DNA from: Niastella populi
GTDB lineage: Bacteria; Bacteroidota; Bacteroidia; Chitinophagales; Chitinophagaceae
DNA length: 64,000 bases
Assembly: GCF_002078015.1 (NCBI RefSeq)
Contig: NZ_LWBP01000002.1
Span: 124,001-188,000 of the forward strand
Reading direction: 5' to 3'
Made by a program: the position numbers and the translations under genes. Positions within the stretch are counted from its first letter, which is position 1. Every line of letters starts with the position of its first letter. Below the pieces are notes generated by a model. It did not search any database. It saw nothing but the letters and a program-made list of their open reading frames with translations, and was not told where the DNA came from. Shown here piece after piece: positions 45,528 to 53,219 of the stretch.

Positions 45528-45974
45528 ATGAAGATCGACCGTTTACTTAAAACGACCGTTTTTAGCGTTACATTCACTATGGCCATTGCTCTTACCCAAA
45601 ACGCCAGCGCCCAGGATGCCAATGCCAATCCCGCTGCCACCGAAAAACAGGCAAACCGCGACCGCCGTGAGGATAAACGGGACAAGGTTGAAGATCGACG
45701 CGAAAAACGCGAAGCCAATGCCGACAGAAAAGAAGACCGCAAAGACAAACGCGAAGACCGCCGGGATGTAAGGGAAGATAAACGCGATGCCAAAGTGCAG
45801 GGCGGCCGCCTCGATAAAGCAGAAGATAAATTAGACAAGGCTGAAGATCGCCGTGACAAACGGGAAGACCGGGCCGATAAAAAGGAAGACCGCAAAGATA
45901 AACGTGAAGACCGTCGCGATAGAAGAGAAGACAAAAGAGACAATCGCCTCCGCAAAGATTCAACAGCAGCTTAA
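45528..45974 (+). CDS. Exported Arg/Lys/Asp/Glu-repeat protein
   Basis: 148 residues: a signal peptide (MKIDRLLKTTVFSVTFTM, cut after NASAQ), then about 115 residues made almost only of Arg, Lys, Asp and Glu in a RRDKREDRxDK-like pattern. A direct repeat unit (KEDRKDKREDRRD, residues 68-80 and 119-131) is spaced 51 residues apart. Similar proteins are annotated as hypothetical in Chitinophagaceae; I know of no function. The product should be a long, highly charged helix or disordered rod in the periplasm or outside. A very strong terminator follows. The antisense frames are shadows of its codon pattern. Confidence 0.8.
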   Translation: MKIDRLLKTTVFSVTFTMAIALTQNASAQDANANPAATEKQANRDRREDKRDKVEDRREKREANADRKEDRKDKREDRRDVREDKRDAKVQGGRLDKAEDKLDKAEDRRDKREDRADKKEDRKDKREDRRDRREDKRDNRLRKDSTAA

Positions 45975-45986
45975 TACCACTTATAT

Positions 45987-46022
45987 AAAAAGATCGCCCC
46001 GGCTGGCCGGGGCGATCTTTTT
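45987..46022. terminator. Strong bidirectional terminator
   Basis: A perfect 17-bp stem (AAAAAGATCGCCCCGGC and its complement) with a two-base spacer, flanked by T-runs on both strands. It separates the convergent repeat-protein and deoxyhypusine-synthase-like genes. Confidence 0.95.
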
Positions 46023-46046
46023 AGTTATATATCGTAGTGAAGGTAA

Positions 46047-47021
46047 TTACAATCCCAATATATAAGCGAAGATCAGCGGCGCCACAATAGTAGCATCGCT
46101 TTCAACAATATATTTAGGCGTATTGATATCCAATTTACCCCAGGTGATCTTTTCATTGGGCACCGCACCAGAATAAGAACCATAGGAAGTTGTAGAATCG
46201 GAGATCTGGCAGAAATAGCTCCAGAAAGGCACATCATGCCATTCCAGATCCTGGTACATCATAGGCACAACGCAAATAGGGAAATCACCGGCAATACCAC
46301 CGCCTATCTGGAAAAAGCCTACGCCTTTGCCTGTGCTATTCTGACGGTACCAGTCGGCCAGCCAAACCATGTATTCAATACCACTCTTCATAGTGGTAGC
46401 CTTCATTTCATTTTTGATGATATAAGAAGCGAAGATGTTACCCAGCGTACTGTCTTCCCAGCCACCCACAATAATGGGCAGGTTCTTTTCAGCAGCGGCG
46501 ATCATCCAGCTGTCTTTGGTGTTGATCTGGTAATTGCTTTCCATTACCTTACTCAGCAACAGTTTATACATGAACTCATGGGGAAAATAACGCTCGCCTT
46601 TGGCGTCGGCATCTTTCCACAGTTTAACAATGTTATGCTGAATGCTGCGGAATGCTTCTTCTTCGGGAATACAGGTGTCTGTAACGCGGTTCAAACCCTG
46701 CTCGAGCAACTCCCACTCCTGTTGTGGCGTAAGATCGCGGTAATTGGGAATTCGTTTATAGTGATCATGAGCTACCAGGTTCATGACATCCTCTTCCAGG
46801 TTAGCACCCGTGCAGCTAATGATATGCACTTTGTCCTGGCGAATCATTTCGGCCAGAGAAACACCCAGTTCGGCAGTACTCATGGCGCCTGCCAGCGTAA
46901 CCATCATTTTCCCACCTTCCAGTAAATGGGTTTCATACCCCTTAGCGGCATCTACCAGGGCGGCTGCATTGAAATGCCGGTAATGATGTTGTATAAATTG
47001 TGAAATGGGTCCTTTGCTCAT
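46047..47021 (-). CDS. Deoxyhypusine synthase-family protein (bacterial)
   Basis: About 324 residues from ATG 47021 (MSKGPISQFIQHHYRHF); the frame runs 17 codons further. In eukaryotes and archaea this enzyme transfers the aminobutyl group of spermidine to eIF5A. Bacteria lack eIF5A; close bacterial relatives make homospermidine or other polyamines. Visible are the NAD-binding VTLAGAMSTAELGVSL and SCTGANLEEDVMNLV, the GIxxxEYxVWLADW-like motif, FQIGGGIAGDFPIC, and the catalytic Lys in ITWGKL near the C-terminus. The reaction here is unproven; polyamine formation is the likeliest. Confidence 0.88.
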   Translation of the reverse strand: MSKGPISQFIQHHYRHFNAAALVDAAKGYETHLLEGGKMMVTLAGAMSTAELGVSLAEMIRQDKVHIISCTGANLEEDVMNLVAHDHYKRIPNYRDLTPQQEWELLEQGLNRVTDTCIPEEEAFRSIQHNIVKLWKDADAKGERYFPHEFMYKLLLSKVMESNYQINTKDSWMIAAAEKNLPIIVGGWEDSTLGNIFASYIIKNEMKATTMKSGIEYMVWLADWYRQNSTGKGVGFFQIGGGIAGDFPICVVPMMYQDLEWHDVPFWSYFCQISDSTTSYGSYSGAVPNEKITWGKLDINTPKYIVESDATIVAPLIFAYILGL

Positions 47022-47084
47022 GATCAGTTTTTTTGTGGCGGCAAAGGTAGGGAAATGAAGATCAATTGGCAATAGCTCACAAGT

Positions 47085-47212
47085 TACCGGTTGCCAGGTA
47101 CCTGTTACCGGGAAAACCCGTTACACGTTAAAGGTAATATCGCATTTAACGCCCTGCAACAGGAAACCTGTAACCTGTATTTTGTATTTCCCGGTAACCG
47201 GTATCCGGTAAC
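47085..47212. repeat. Intergenic element of GTTACCGG words after the hypothetical gene at 47288
   Basis: The left side starts GTTACCGGTTGCCAGG; the right side (47189-47212) has TTTCCCGGTAACCGG followed by TATCCGGTAAC. The complement of the right side reads GTTACCGGATACCGG then TTACCGGGAAA, matching both ends of the left side. AACAGGAAACCTGT and similar words lie inside. It forms a long imperfect hairpin between two same-strand genes. Confidence 0.65.
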
Positions 47213-47246
47213 AAAAAAATAAGGCTCCCCGATGAATCGGGAAGCC
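47213..47246 (-). terminator. Terminator of the small PepSY-like gene at 47288
   Basis: GGCTCCCCGAT / ATCGGGAAGCC, an 11-bp stem with one mismatch and a two-base spacer; the minus strand continues into TTATTTTTTTG. Confidence 0.85.
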
Positions 47247-47287
47247 CTTTCTTTCCAACTAAAACCAACTATAAGAAAAATCTTTAT

Positions 47288-47740
47288 TTATAAATTTTGC
47301 TTCCTTTCTTTTTTGAATACATCCCAGCCAATGGTTCCATTCGATTTCAACACGATCTTGTGATCGCTGTCCTCAACCGTCATATAATAAGCATTCTCAC
47401 TATTGACAGCCATTTCAAACAGATCGGTGATCCAGTAATTGCTGTAATTTTTCTTAAAGTCGGTAAGTAAACTGATTGGCAACTGGCCAGATAAAATATT
47501 ACGGGTTACACCCATCAGGTTGCCTTGCTGGCCATAATACGCATATACAACCTGTTCATTCAATGTGAAGGTTGCTTTTACAAATTCTTTGGTAATTACC
47601 CATTGTACATTTTGTGCGCCGGCAAATTCTTTATTAAACGAGCTTACAACTCTGCCGTTCACTTCTTCATTGTCATTGGCAAAGGCACTACTTATGCCAG
47701 TTATAAAAATAAATACGCCAATGAGGACTTTGTTTTTCAT
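47288..47740 (-). CDS. Small secreted PepSY-like protein (first of two)
   Basis: About 150 residues from ATG 47740 (MKNKVLIGVFIF; signal peptide ending SSAFAN). The mature part has the pattern VVSSFNKEFAGAQNVQWVITKEFVKATFTLNEQVVYAYY, as in the Bacteroidota PepSY-like/DUF2874 small periplasmic proteins, which have a fold like beta-lactamase inhibitor protein. The function is unknown. It is paralogous to the gene at 52431-52871. The long upstream gap holds a possible -7 box on the minus strand at 48017-48024. Confidence 0.75.
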   Translation of the reverse strand: MKNKVLIGVFIFITGISSAFANDNEEVNGRVVSSFNKEFAGAQNVQWVITKEFVKATFTLNEQVVYAYYGQQGNLMGVTRNILSGQLPISLLTDFKKNYSNYWITDLFEMAVNSENAYYMTVEDSDHKIVLKSNGTIGWDVFKKERKQNL

Positions 47741-48312
47741 GATGCTATTTTTTACTTGTTTTTGATGAATATGGGCATAACGATGCATCCTGGCTATCTG
47801 GATGCCATTGCCCGTTTTTTAATTATTAATTTTTAAATTATTGATCGAAGCGGTATGAACTATATGTAGCTGGCTGTTGAAAATTATTACAGGTAACGGA
47901 AGAATCTTTTTTTGAAAGCTACATTACCACTTTCCCAAATTATACGCGAAGCAAAATTAATTTCATGGCTATACTTTTAAACGTGACTGATCTGGTTGTT
48001 TATTCATTAGTCGACACAAAAGTAAAAGAGGTTACACTGGTAACGCGAAAATTATGATTAATGGCGTTGTATGTTAAAACAGGTTAAACAAAACGCGGTG
48101 ACGATTGTTACAAAACATCCCACAACCTGCGCTGGTTAAGGGTTGCAGCCAATTTTTTAAATATTTCACAAAACAAGGTTAAGCCATCGTTAAAATGGAA
48201 TTGTGGAAATGACCGTTACTAAAAAAATAGAATTTTATAAATTCTTTTTTCAGCTTTCCACCTAAAAGCCGTCGTAAAACATTATATTGTAAATACACCA
48301 AATCAAAGACCA
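47741..48312. other. Long intergenic stretch upstream of AcpH and the small PepSY-like gene
   Basis: About 570 bases between divergent genes, AT-rich. The minus strand carries TACTTTTG at 48024-48017, a -7 box match that would give the PepSY-like gene a leader of roughly 270 bases. Just beyond is the short inverted repeat GTTACACTGGTAAC. No RNA gene or protein gene is recognised. Confidence 0.35.
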
Positions 48313-48897
48313 TTGAACTACCTGGCGCATGCATATTTGTCTTTTAATCAACCAGCTATACTGGCCGGCAACCTTTTCAGCGACTTTGTGAAAGGGAAAC
48401 AGTCTGATCAGTATCCGGCTGATGTGCGCAGGGGAATTTTATTACACCGGGCCATCGACTCCTATACCGATGAGCATCCCGCAACAAGGGAAGCCAAAAA
48501 CATCTTCAAACCCCATTACCGGTTATACAGTTCAGCCTTTATCGATGTTACCTACGACCATTTTCTGGCAAATGATACGGAACATTTCATCGACGACTCC
48601 CTGTCAACCTTCTCCCAGGAAGTGTATACCTCGCTGGCTAAATACCTCGATGTTTGCCCCGAGCCTTTCAGGCAAATGTATCCTTATATGAAACAGTATA
48701 ACTGGTTGTATAATTACCGCAACCGGTCGGGTATTGAAAGAAGCTTCGAGGGCGTGGTACACCGCTCGGCCTATTTAACTGAAAGCCAAACGGCATTCAG
48801 GCTATTTGAAGACAACTATCATAAACTGCAGCAGTATTACACCGATTTCTTTCCCGCCATGCACAAGTTTGCCCGCAAAACTTTAGAGAATATGTAA
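48313..48897 (+). CDS. acpH: Acyl carrier protein phosphodiesterase-like protein
   Basis: 194 residues. AcpH removes the phosphopantetheine arm from acyl carrier protein. The family start MNYLAHAYLSFNQPAILAGNLFSDFVKG, GILLHRAIDSYTDEHP and the HD-like FIDVTYDHFLAND (metal-binding His/Asp) are all present. The frame begins with TTG (TTG AAC TAC CTG), the only start that keeps the conserved NYLAHA. Whether this family hydrolyses ACP in Bacteroidota is not proven. Confidence 0.9.
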   Translation: MNYLAHAYLSFNQPAILAGNLFSDFVKGKQSDQYPADVRRGILLHRAIDSYTDEHPATREAKNIFKPHYRLYSSAFIDVTYDHFLANDTEHFIDDSLSTFSQEVYTSLAKYLDVCPEPFRQMYPYMKQYNWLYNYRNRSGIERSFEGVVHRSAYLTESQTAFRLFEDNYHKLQQYYTDFFPAMHKFARKTLENM

Positions 48898-48945
48898 GCC
48901 GGCATAGGGGTTCATTCTTCCAAAATCATCTTATTGTTACCAATT

Positions 48946-48984
48946 AAAATCCTTTTAAAAGTGATTTGCACCGAAGGATTTTTT
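48946..48984 (+). terminator. Terminator after acpH
   Basis: AAAATCCTT / AAGGATTTT, a perfect 9-bp stem with a 19-base loop, followed by TT and GC. Confidence 0.7.
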
Positions 48985-49014
48985 GCTTCCTGATCGTTTA
49001 ATCTGTGTAACTTT

Positions 49015-49022
49015 TATTTTTG
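49015..49022 (+). promoter_or_regulatory. Possible -7 promoter box for the DUF2911 pair
   Basis: TATTTTTG fits TAnnTTTG, about 110 bases before the ATG of the first DUF2911 gene. A -33 TTG is absent. Confidence 0.35.
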
Positions 49023-49132
49023 CCGATTAATTACATCACAGGGGGATGTTGCACTCTTTTTCAAAAGGAATGCAAACGCTTGTACAACGCATCCCCTTAA
49101 AAAGATCGTCTTACAACTCAAATATTACGATA

Positions 49133-49702
49133 ATGAAGCAGTTGGTGGTTTTATTTTTTGGATTCACATTAGTGAGCGCAGTCGTAAAAGCGCAGTTCAA
49201 AGCACCGGCACTCGATAAGTCGCCCATGGATGTGAGCTATTATCCGGCCAATTTCCCTATTCTGAAGGTCCAGAATAAAGCCAGTGACCCTCTATTGGCC
49301 CGGGTGTTATACAGCAGGCCGCAAAAAAATGGCCGCAGTGTGTTTGGCGACCTTATTGAATATGGTAAGATATGGCGGCTGGGCGCTAACGAATGTACTG
49401 AAATTGAACTGTATAAAGATGTAAAAATTGATAATACCAGGTTGAAGAAAGGCCGGTACAGTATGTACGCCATTCCCTTCCAGGATAAATGGACGCTGAT
49501 CTTCAATAGAGAAACCGATATTTGGGGCGCTTTTCAATATGACGATAAAAAAGATGTGCTGCGCACCGAGGTAAAACTGGAAAAACAGCAGGAACCGATT
49601 GAGACTTTCACCCTGCTTTTCGACAAAACCAATTCCGGCGCCAATATGATAATGGCCTGGGACAATGTAAAAGCAACATTGCCGATCACCATTATAAAAT
49701 AA
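49133..49702 (+). CDS. DUF2911 secreted protein, first of a tandem pair
   Basis: About 189 residues from ATG 49133 (MKQLVVLFFGF; type I signal peptide ending VVKAQ). The DUF2911 domain has DKSPMDVSYYPANFP, ARVLYSRPQKNGRSVFGD, YGKIWRLGANECTEIELYKDV, LKKGRYSMYAIP and FNRETDIWGAFQYD. It is a beta-rich exported domain of unknown function. The start frame extends upstream through low-quality codons that I discount. Followed four bases later by its lipoprotein paralogue. Confidence 0.9.
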   Translation: MKQLVVLFFGFTLVSAVVKAQFKAPALDKSPMDVSYYPANFPILKVQNKASDPLLARVLYSRPQKNGRSVFGDLIEYGKIWRLGANECTEIELYKDVKIDNTRLKKGRYSMYAIPFQDKWTLIFNRETDIWGAFQYDDKKDVLRTEVKLEKQQEPIETFTLLFDKTNSGANMIMAWDNVKATLPITIIK

Positions 49703-49706
49703 GATC

Positions 49707-50348
49707 ATGTACCAGACCAGGCTTTTTTTTAAGATTTGTTCTTTAGTATGGATTTTGGCCGTTGCTTCCGGTTGCGATCAGCATTCTTCAGGCAGCAATA
49801 AAGTTACTGTTACCCCCCCATCCGTTGCCAATACGCAGCCTGGTGAAAGAGACCTGCAGCCGGGGCTCGATAAATCGCCCATGGATATGTGCTATTACCC
49901 GGTTGATTATCCTAAGATGAAAATGTCGGGCAATTATAAGGAACCGCTTATCGCCCGTATTATTTACAGCAGACCGCAAAAAAACAACCGCGCAGTATTT
50001 GGCAACCTCGTCAAATATGGTTCGGTTTGGCGCCTTGGCGCTAATGAGGCTTCCGAGATTGAATTTTTTAAAGATGTGAACATCACCGGCAAAAAGGTAC
50101 AAAAAGGACGTTATGTTATTTATTGCATTCCGCAGGTAAATGACTGGACGATAGTGTTCAATACCGATCTGTATACCTGGGGCCTTAAGATCGATTCTAC
50201 AAAAGATCAATACAAATTCACTATTCCCGTAGCCAAAACGCGCTTTCCTTACGAACTTTTCACCATGGAATTTGAAGAGGCCGAAAAAGGCATGAAGCTG
50301 AATATGGAATGGGATAGCCTGAAAGCAAGTTTGCCAATTACATGGTAG
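49707..50348 (+). CDS. DUF2911 lipoprotein, second of a tandem pair
   Basis: 213 residues with a lipobox (AVASGC|DQHSSG) after a type II signal peptide and a 40-residue linker. It repeats the domain of the previous gene: DKSPMDMCYYPVDYPKMKMSG, ARIIYSRPQKNNRAVFGN, YGSVWRLGANEASEIEFFKDV, VQKGRYVIYCIP. The pair arose by duplication; one copy is soluble, the other membrane-anchored. Only four bases separate the two, so they are one transcript. Confidence 0.9.
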   Translation: MYQTRLFFKICSLVWILAVASGCDQHSSGSNKVTVTPPSVANTQPGERDLQPGLDKSPMDMCYYPVDYPKMKMSGNYKEPLIARIIYSRPQKNNRAVFGNLVKYGSVWRLGANEASEIEFFKDVNITGKKVQKGRYVIYCIPQVNDWTIVFNTDLYTWGLKIDSTKDQYKFTIPVAKTRFPYELFTMEFEEAEKGMKLNMEWDSLKASLPITW

Positions 50349-50507
50349 GCTGGTAGCGGGTGGTTATTGGCAGGCAGGAATACAGCATGTGCCTGGCAAA
50401 CGAGATCCGGAATGTATTTAAGGCCTGGAGAATATAGCACTGCCGGCGTTAGCAGCCCCACTGGCCACCCCTTACTTACTACTGGCTTTTTTCCCTATCT
50501 TGTCGCT

Positions 50508-52349
50508 ATGTGTGGTATTGCAGGTATTATATCAGGAGAGGCTGAACAGGTATCCGTTCCTCGCCTACAACAAATGACCGGCGCGCTGGCCCATCGCGGA
50601 CCCGATGGCGAAGCGCACTGGATAAATGAAAGCAGTACCATCGGCTTTGGCCATCGCCGCCTCGCTATTATCGATCTCAGCGCCGCCGGTGCGCAACCCA
50701 TGCACTACCTGGGCCGTTATACCATTGTTCACAACGGCGAGATCTACAATTACATTGAAATAAGAGAAACGCTGCTGCAAAAGGGCTATTCCTTTTACAG
50801 CGGGTCAGATACCGAAGTGATAATGGCGGCATACGATTGTTATAGATCCGATTGCCTTCAATACTTCGATGGCATGTTCGCCTTTGCCATTTGGGATGAA
50901 CAGGAGCAAACGTTGTTTGCCGCCCGCGACCGCTTTGGTGAAAAACCCTTTTATTATTATTTCGATGGCGACCAGTTTGTATTTGCCAGTGAAATGAAAG
51001 CCTTATGGACAATAGGAATTGAAAAACAGTTCAACGAAAAAATGTTTTTCAATTACTTCACGCTGGGCTATACCCAAAACCCCGCTAATGGCGAAGAAAC
51101 GTTTTATAACGGCATCAATAAACTGCCCGCCCGATCATTTATCCTGTATCATTTACCACAACAACGTTTAACCCGTTCATTGTACTGGAACGTCGATGTT
51201 GATTTTGTTGATGAATCTATAACCGCCGAACAGGCTGTTGAACAGTTCAATCATTTATTTCATCAATCGGTTCAACGCAGGTTACGCAGCGATGTGCCCA
51301 TTGGCACTTCATTAAGCGGCGGGCTCGACAGTTCCTGTGTGCTGGCCAGTATTCAATCCATGGCCCCGCGGCAATACAAAACATTTTCAGCCATATTTCC
51401 CGGTTTTAAAAAAGATGAATCGGCATGGATAAAAAAAGTGACCGATCATTTTTCCGCCCAAAACTATACCGTACAACCGAATGCCGATGAGGCCATCAGA
51501 GATTTTGAAAAAATATGTTACCACCAGGAGGAGCCCTTTCAATCGGCCAGTGTATTAGCGCAATATTATGTGTATGAACGGGCAAAGCAGGAAGGGGTTA
51601 CCGTATTGCTCGACGGCCAGGGAGCCGATGAAATACTGGCCGGGTATCATAAGTACTATCACTGGTACTGGCAGCAGTTGTTCAGGGAGAACAAGAACAG
51701 GCTGCAGCATGAACTTGGCAGCGCACGCCGGTTAGGCATTGCAGAACCCTGGGGATTGAAAAACAAACTGGCTGCCGCCTTTCCATCCTATGCGGGCTGG
51801 TACCTGCGGCGCCAACGAGCCAATCAGCAATTGCGGGTGCACGATCTCAATACCTCCTTTGTAAAAGAATATGGCGAATCGTATTACGACATTGCTCACT
51901 TTGATGAACTGAACAATATTCTTTACTACAATACATTCGTGAACGGGCTGGAAGAACTGTTGCGGTACGCCGACCGTAACTCGATGGCGCATGGAACCGA
52001 GGTGCGCCTGCCTTTTTTGAACCACGAGCTGGTAAAGCTGTTATTCTCCACCCCCGCCTGTTACAAGATCAAAGACGGCTATACAAAATGGCTGCAGCGA
52101 AAAGGAATGGAAGATAAACTTCCGGCCGGCCTGGCCTGGCGAACCGATAAAATAGGATTTGAACCGCCGCAACAACAGTGGATGAACAACCAGCGGTTAC
52201 AGGAGTATATACATGAAGCAAAACGAATCCTGGTAAAACACGGTATGCTGAAAGCGCAGGCCCTGCATAAAAAAATTCAGCCGCAGGAGGCCCATGCGGC
52301 TGATAATTATGACTGGCGCTACCTGGTAGCCGGTCAGTTACTGAGCTAA
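50508..52349 (+). CDS. asnB: Asparagine synthase (glutamine-hydrolysing)
   Basis: About 613 residues from ATG 50508, which exposes the nucleophile Cys2 (MCGIAGII); the open frame starts 47 codons earlier but that would block the active site. N-terminal glutaminase domain (about 1-200; GHRRLAIIDLSAAGAQP, NGEIYNY, SGSDTEV, ARDRFGEKP) and a C-terminal synthetase domain with the PP-loop SLSGGLDSS (about 250) and VLLDGQGADEILAGY. AsnB-family enzymes make asparagine or amidate other carboxylates, e.g. on cell-surface sugars. Context does not decide which. Confidence 0.93.
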   Translation: MCGIAGIISGEAEQVSVPRLQQMTGALAHRGPDGEAHWINESSTIGFGHRRLAIIDLSAAGAQPMHYLGRYTIVHNGEIYNYIEIRETLLQKGYSFYSGSDTEVIMAAYDCYRSDCLQYFDGMFAFAIWDEQEQTLFAARDRFGEKPFYYYFDGDQFVFASEMKALWTIGIEKQFNEKMFFNYFTLGYTQNPANGEETFYNGINKLPARSFILYHLPQQRLTRSLYWNVDVDFVDESITAEQAVEQFNHLFHQSVQRRLRSDVPIGTSLSGGLDSSCVLASIQSMAPRQYKTFSAIFPGFKKDESAWIKKVTDHFSAQNYTVQPNADEAIRDFEKICYHQEEPFQSASVLAQYYVYERAKQEGVTVLLDGQGADEILAGYHKYYHWYWQQLFRENKNRLQHELGSARRLGIAEPWGLKNKLAAAFPSYAGWYLRRQRANQQLRVHDLNTSFVKEYGESYYDIAHFDELNNILYYNTFVNGLEELLRYADRNSMAHGTEVRLPFLNHELVKLLFSTPACYKIKDGYTKWLQRKGMEDKLPAGLAWRTDKIGFEPPQQQWMNNQRLQEYIHEAKRILVKHGMLKAQALHKKIQPQEAHAADNYDWRYLVAGQLLS

Positions 52350-52356
52350 AATCTAT

Positions 52357-52409
52357 AAAAAAACACCCCGGTGCGCTGACTATTTACAAAAAGCCAAACA
52401 CCCGGGGTG
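52357..52409 (-). terminator. Terminator between asnB and the second PepSY-like gene
   Basis: CACCCCGG (52364-52371) and CCGGGGTG (52402-52409) are complementary across a 30-base loop; on the minus strand the stem runs into seven T (52357-52363). Confidence 0.7.
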
Positions 52410-52430
52410 CGTTAAAACCAACATTGGCCT

Positions 52431-52871
52431 CTATACTTTTTTATACTTTTCAACCTGCTGGCTGTTGCCGTCAACATCTACTTTTATGGTATACCAGTGT
52501 GTTTTATCTTCCATCTTGATGTAATAAGCGATCATCCCGTTATAGGTGATCTCAGTAACTCCAAACATTTTCTTCTTTGAATTCTCGCGGGTAATCCTGT
52601 TTAAAATATACAACGGAAGTAATTGCGGAGCATAATAACGAATCGAGCTCATCATATTCCCTTCCTTATCATAGTTGACTTTAGAACGTATTCCGCCGCT
52701 TACAAAACTAACCGCAAAGTAATTGGGGAACTCTTCCCAGCGTACATCCTCGGCACTGCTGAATGTTTCATTGAAGGCCTTTAATACCTTTTCGTTTGGA
52801 TCAAATGGATCGAATGCATAAGCTCCTGCTGTAACCAGAGCTGCGAACATAATGGCTATCACTTTTTTCAT
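52431..52871 (-). CDS. Small secreted PepSY-like protein (second of two)
   Basis: 146 residues from ATG 52871 (MKKVIAIMFAALVTAGAYAF, a signal peptide); the larger upstream open frame has no support. The mature body (VLKAFNETFSSAEDVRWEEFPNYFAVSFVSGGIRSKVNYDKEGNMMSSIRYY) parallels the 47288 gene: same length, same pattern of two short beta repeats. I place it in the PepSY-like/DUF2874 group; no known function. It has a very good promoter. Confidence 0.78.
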   Translation of the reverse strand: MKKVIAIMFAALVTAGAYAFDPFDPNEKVLKAFNETFSSAEDVRWEEFPNYFAVSFVSGGIRSKVNYDKEGNMMSSIRYYAPQLLPLYILNRITRENSKKKMFGVTEITYNGMIAYYIKMEDKTHWYTIKVDVDGNSQQVEKYKKV

Positions 52872-52903
52872 GGCTGACTTTTTAAATACGTGAATTGATG
52901 AGC

Positions 52904-52934
52904 CAAAAGTATAGTGAACAAATGCCGAAGTCAA
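52904..52934 (-). promoter_or_regulatory. Bacteroidota-type promoter of the PepSY-like gene
   Basis: On the minus strand TTG (52934-52932), 20 bases, TACTTTTG (52911-52904). Leader of about 25 bases to the ATG. Confidence 0.75.
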
Positions 52935-53219
52935 GACAATTAGTACCGGCGGGGGGTTCATGACAAGATGTACGAATGTTTTCGCACATTTTGAAGTGGC
53001 AAGCCTGTTTATCCAACGCGTGAAACATAGTACCAGCAAGGGTTTGCAGAATGTTTCAGATAATTTCAACCCCCGGGTTAAGCCTTTGTTAAACTGGAAA
53101 TCCGGATCATGTTTCCGTATGAATTGTATTCCCAACGCAGGAATGAACTAGTTTTATCAATAATCCGCATCTTTGTACCCGGTCGAAGGCCATACATTAA
53201 TCATATACAAAAACTACAG
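52935..53219. other. Intergenic region between divergent PepSY-like and cystathionine-synthase genes
   Basis: About 285 bases. An open frame through it on the minus strand has no start or sequence quality that supports a protein. A CATCTTTG near 53167-53176 resembles a -7 box for the rightward gene with one mismatch. Nothing else is seen. Confidence 0.35.

Noticed and set aside
45488-45955. Ser/Arg/Leu-rich minus-strand frames opposite the charged repeat protein
   Set aside because: They are a mirror of the Arg/Asp/Glu codon pattern; the + strand product has a signal peptide and a proper terminator.
52872-53135. Upstream extension of the second PepSY-like protein (88 codons)
   Set aside because: The internal ATG at 52871 has a perfect signal peptide and a strong promoter close upstream; the extension would hide both.
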